From an uncultured Treponema sp. (GTDB lineage Bacteria; Spirochaetota; Spirochaetia; Treponematales; Treponemataceae), in NCBI GenBank assembly GCA_937890485.1, contig CALBXN010000011.1:1-7285 (forward strand): 7,285 nt of DNA. The letters run 5' to 3'. Below are positions 5,492-7,285 of this stretch, in pieces. How positions within the stretch are numbered: position 1 is the first letter of the stretch; every line of letters begins with the position of its first letter. The notes under the pieces were generated by a model. That model did no database searches. It was not told the origin of the DNA and saw only the letters and a list, made by a program, of their open reading frames with translations. Both the position numbers and the translations under genes were made by a program.

Positions 5492-6358
5492 ATGCACTTT
5501 GTAAAAGTTAAATCTATTTTATCTTCTTCCAACGGAATGAATATTTACAGAGGATGTTCTCATGGTTGCATTTATTGCGATTCTCGTTCTCTTTGTTATC
5601 ATACTCCAATTCCATTTGAAGATATTGAAGTAAAAGAAAATTGTCTTGAACTTTTAGAAACTTCCCTTAAATCAAAACGGAAAAAATGTATGATTGGCAC
5701 AGGCTCAATGTGTGATCCTTATATGCATTGCGAAAAATCCCTTGAACTTTCTAAAAAATGCCTTGAAATAATTTACAAATATGGATTTGGAGTTGCAATT
5801 TTAACAAAGTCTGATTTAATTTTGCGTGACATTGATATAATAGAACAAATAAACAAAAAGTCAAAAGCTGTAGTACAAATGACATTAACAACTTATGATG
5901 ATGAACTATGTAAAATTATCGAGCCAAATGTTTGTACAACATCTAAACGAGTTGAAGTTTTACAAGAATGTTATAAAAGAAACATTCCAACTGTGGTGTG
6001 GTTAGATCCTTTTCTTCCATATATAAACGATACTTTTGAAAATCTATGTGGTTTGTTAGATTATTGTTTATCCGTAAATGTAAAAGGAATAATAAATTTT
6101 GGAATTGGATTAACTTTAAGAGAAGGAAACCGAGAATACTTTTATTCAAACTTAGATAAATATTTTCCTAATTTGAAAAATCGTTATATTAGTGAATTTG
6201 GAAACAGCTACGAAATTTCTAGTTCTAAAAATAATGAACTAATGTCTTATTTTTATTCTGTCTGTAAAAAACATAAAATTATGTGTAATATCAACGATGT
6301 TTTTTCATATCTAAAAGAATTTCCTACACAAGAAAATTTACAAGGAAGTTTATTTTAA
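5492..6358 (+). CDS. Radical SAM protein, SplB-like family
   Basis: This gene encodes 288 residues from the chosen start. NIYRGCSHGCIYCDSRS (17-33) holds the C-x3-C-x2-C motif (Cys22, Cys26, Cys29) that ligates the [4Fe-4S] cluster and S-adenosylmethionine. GTGSMCDPYMHCEK (69-82) with DPY, TKSDLILRDIDII (105-117), and the LTTYDDELCKIIEPN and LDPFLPYIND segments are typical of the COG1533 group (spore photoproduct lyase-related and Rv2578c-like proteins), which is mostly of unknown substrate. True SplB is larger, so photolyase activity is not assumed. Extra cysteines (35, 66, 74, 80) occur near the cluster. The open frame reaches back to 5396, but that start overlaps the flavodoxin gene and contains its promoter. 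The ATG at 5492 follows a good promoter and gives the normal family N-terminus. There is no ribosome site. Confidence 0.92.
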   Translation: MHFVKVKSILSSSNGMNIYRGCSHGCIYCDSRSLCYHTPIPFEDIEVKENCLELLETSLKSKRKKCMIGTGSMCDPYMHCEKSLELSKKCLEIIYKYGFGVAILTKSDLILRDIDIIEQINKKSKAVVQMTLTTYDDELCKIIEPNVCTTSKRVEVLQECYKRNIPTVVWLDPFLPYINDTFENLCGLLDYCLSVNVKGIINFGIGLTLREGNREYFYSNLDKYFPNLKNRYISEFGNSYEISSSKNNELMSYFYSVCKKHKIMCNINDVFSYLKEFPTQENLQGSLF

Positions 6359-6361
6359 CAT

Positions 6362-6390
6362 TTGCGTAAAACAGTATACTATGATAAAAT
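6362..6390 (+). promoter_or_regulatory. Possible promoter of the small exported-protein gene, leaderless
   Basis: TTGCGT (6362-6367, three of six) and TAAAAT (6385-6390, five of six) are 17 bases apart, and the -10 ends 7 bases before the ATG at 6398. The -35 is weak and overlapping alternatives exist (TATACT at 6375-6380 and TATGAT at 6380-6385), so this is the least certain of the leaderless set. Read-through from the radical SAM gene is also possible. Confidence 0.35.
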
Positions 6391-6397
6391 TGAAACC

Positions 6398-6736
6398 ATG
6401 AAAGCAAAAAACTTTTTTAGAAACAAAATTATCGTAATTCTCTTAATGGTGCAAATTTTTGCAAGTGGAGTATTATTTGCTATGGCAAAAAATCAGTCAA
6501 TTACTGGATATGTAAATGTTTATGGAAATGAACCTCATACTTATTTAGGTTTGAAAAGCCAGGATGGAACTGTTTTTACTTTAAAAGCTGATAAAGAAAC
6601 CTTAGATGAAATTCAAAAAAAACAAGGTGAACTTTTACAACTTAGCGGAAAAATTATTGAAAATAAAAAACCTTTGTTCATGGGCAAATATCAATTTGAA
6701 ATTGCAGAATGGTCAATCGTATCAGATGCTCAATAA
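6398..6736 (+). CDS. Small exported protein of unknown function
   Basis: This gene encodes 112 residues. Residues 1-30 form a signal peptide: basic start (KAKNFFRNK), hydrophobic core (IIVILLMVQIFASGVLF) and a likely cleavage site after AMA before KNQ. There is no lipobox cysteine, so the mature protein of about 82 residues should be periplasmic. It is predicted beta-rich (SITGYVNVYG, TYLGLKSQDGTVFTLKA, LLQLSGKII, YQFEIAEWSIV) with one helix (KETLDEIQKKQG), a pattern that suggests an OB-like barrel, as in small periplasmic proteins. The family was not recognised. The frame extends upstream to an ATG-less start at 6362 (an internal TTG-type codon), but the ATG at 6398 begins the normal signal peptide. 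No Shine-Dalgarno is present. It follows the radical SAM gene by 39 bases without a terminator between. Confidence 0.82.
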   Translation: MKAKNFFRNKIIVILLMVQIFASGVLFAMAKNQSITGYVNVYGNEPHTYLGLKSQDGTVFTLKADKETLDEIQKKQGELLQLSGKIIENKKPLFMGKYQFEIAEWSIVSDAQ

Positions 6737-6822
6737 TTCCATTTAAAGAATAAATCTTTATATAAAATAAGACTTGTTATAAAAAACTTGCCTTATACAC
6801 AGTTATTTTGTAAAATTAAACT
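6737..6822. other. Short AT-rich intergenic gap
   Basis: These 86 bases hold the promoter of the last gene and an imperfect direct repeat (ACTTGTTATA and ACTTGCCTTATA, around 6771-6796). The same bases give only a poor ATAAG/CTTAT inverted repeat with mismatches. I see no convincing terminator. Confidence 0.4.
6788..6816 (+). promoter_or_regulatory. Promoter of the right-edge gene, predicted leaderless
   Basis: TTGCCT (6788-6793, four of six) and TAAAAT (6811-6816, five of six) are 17 bases apart. Six bases separate the -10 from the ATG at 6823. Confidence 0.45.
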
Positions 6823-7285
6823 ATGAGTAAAGATAACTTAGAACTTCACAAAGTAAACATTGAACACATGGAACAGTATAATCAACTTTTAAAGTATGTT
6901 TTTCAAGTTACAAAACATACAATGCAACAAGTTGGTTGGGAAGAAAAAGAATTTATAAATGCCGAAGAAGAAAAAGCAAAGCAGTTAGGTCAAGGATATG
7001 ATAAGCCTAAATATAAAATCGAAAAATATATTGTGTTACTTTCAAATCTTCGTGATATGATGTATGCAAGCAGTGATAAAACCCGTATTGATCCAGTTAA
7101 TGCAGAAAACTTATCTTATACACAGATTGAGGATTTACAAAAACAGGTTAATGAAGGTCATTATCCGTGGAGACTTGAATATGAGCAGGTAATAAAATCT
7201 TTTATTTCAGGCTTGGGTGAAAATGTAGAAAATGGAGAACTGGTATCATTCTCAGGCGATCTTACGATGTGCAGCGGAACATTCG
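6823..7285 (+). CDS. Partial gene running off the right edge, possibly acyltransferase-like
   Basis: An ATG at 6823 opens a frame with no stop to the end of the window: 154 complete codons, 3' end missing. The protein starts MSKDNLELHKVNIEHMEQYN and is charged and soluble, with no signal peptide. The segment LLKYVFQVTKHTMQQVGWEE (about residues 22-41) resembles the N-terminus of Eis-like GNAT acetyltransferases as I recall them, but the later part (IEKYIVLLSNLRDMMYASSD, YPWRLEYEQVIKSFISG, SFSGDLTMCSGTF) does not obviously follow that family, so the assignment is weak. Codon use matches neighbouring genes. There is no Shine-Dalgarno before the ATG, but a promoter ends 6 bases upstream. The downstream sequence would settle the family. 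Confidence 0.75.
   Translation, partial: MSKDNLELHKVNIEHMEQYNQLLKYVFQVTKHTMQQVGWEEKEFINAEEEKAKQLGQGYDKPKYKIEKYIVLLSNLRDMMYASSDKTRIDPVNAENLSYTQIEDLQKQVNEGHYPWRLEYEQVIKSFISGLGENVENGELVSFSGDLTMCSGTF

Noticed and set aside
1..7285. CRISPR array, tRNA, rRNA, transposase or toxin-antitoxin pair
   Set aside because: No regularly spaced repeats, cloverleaf-type segments, transposase motifs or recognisable toxin/antitoxin proteins were seen on either strand.

Overview
The window is AT-rich (genes roughly 25-32% GC) and looks like part of a host-associated spirochaete, most likely a Treponema. The main clue is a lipoprotein whose C-terminal domain belongs to the formylglycine-generating-enzyme (SUMF1) superfamily and which carries a Cys/His-rich linker, a type often seen in gut and oral treponemes. 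The assignment rests on protein style alone and is moderate.

Layout. Bases 1-203 are a GC-richer (about 47%) stretch with no credible gene. Next come two leftward genes read as an operon from 2450 down to 204: the SUMF1-like lipoprotein, then a helical protein of unknown function. Their promoter lies at 2487-2515 and has a run of nine Gs (read on the minus strand) inside the 17-bp spacer between the -35 and -10 boxes. Diverging from it, at 2637-2879, is a small membrane-anchored coiled-coil protein with an extended -10 promoter and a perfect palindrome placed like an operator. Converging on that gene is a leftward pair: a VUT/YhhQ-type transporter (queuosine-precursor transporter family) followed directly by a GNAT acetyltransferase, with the stop and start codons adjacent.

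The right half holds a rightward Nudix hydrolase ending in a strong intrinsic terminator, a leftward flavodoxin-domain protein, a rightward SplB-like radical SAM protein, a small exported protein, and a gene that runs off the right edge.

Two expression themes stand out. First, the poly-G promoter of the lipoprotein operon has the layout of a phase-variation switch. Second, the genes fall into two initiation classes. The lipoprotein, the 254-residue gene, the small coiled-coil gene, the transporter and the GNAT gene have Shine-Dalgarno sequences. The Nudix, flavodoxin, radical SAM, exported-protein and right-edge genes have none, and each has a sigma70-like promoter (17-18 bp spacer) whose -10 box ends only 6-7 bases before the ATG, which predicts leaderless mRNAs. 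This also fixes the Nudix start at 4337 and the radical SAM start at 5492, later than the longest open frames. No single new multi-gene system was identified; the regulatory architecture is the most notable content.
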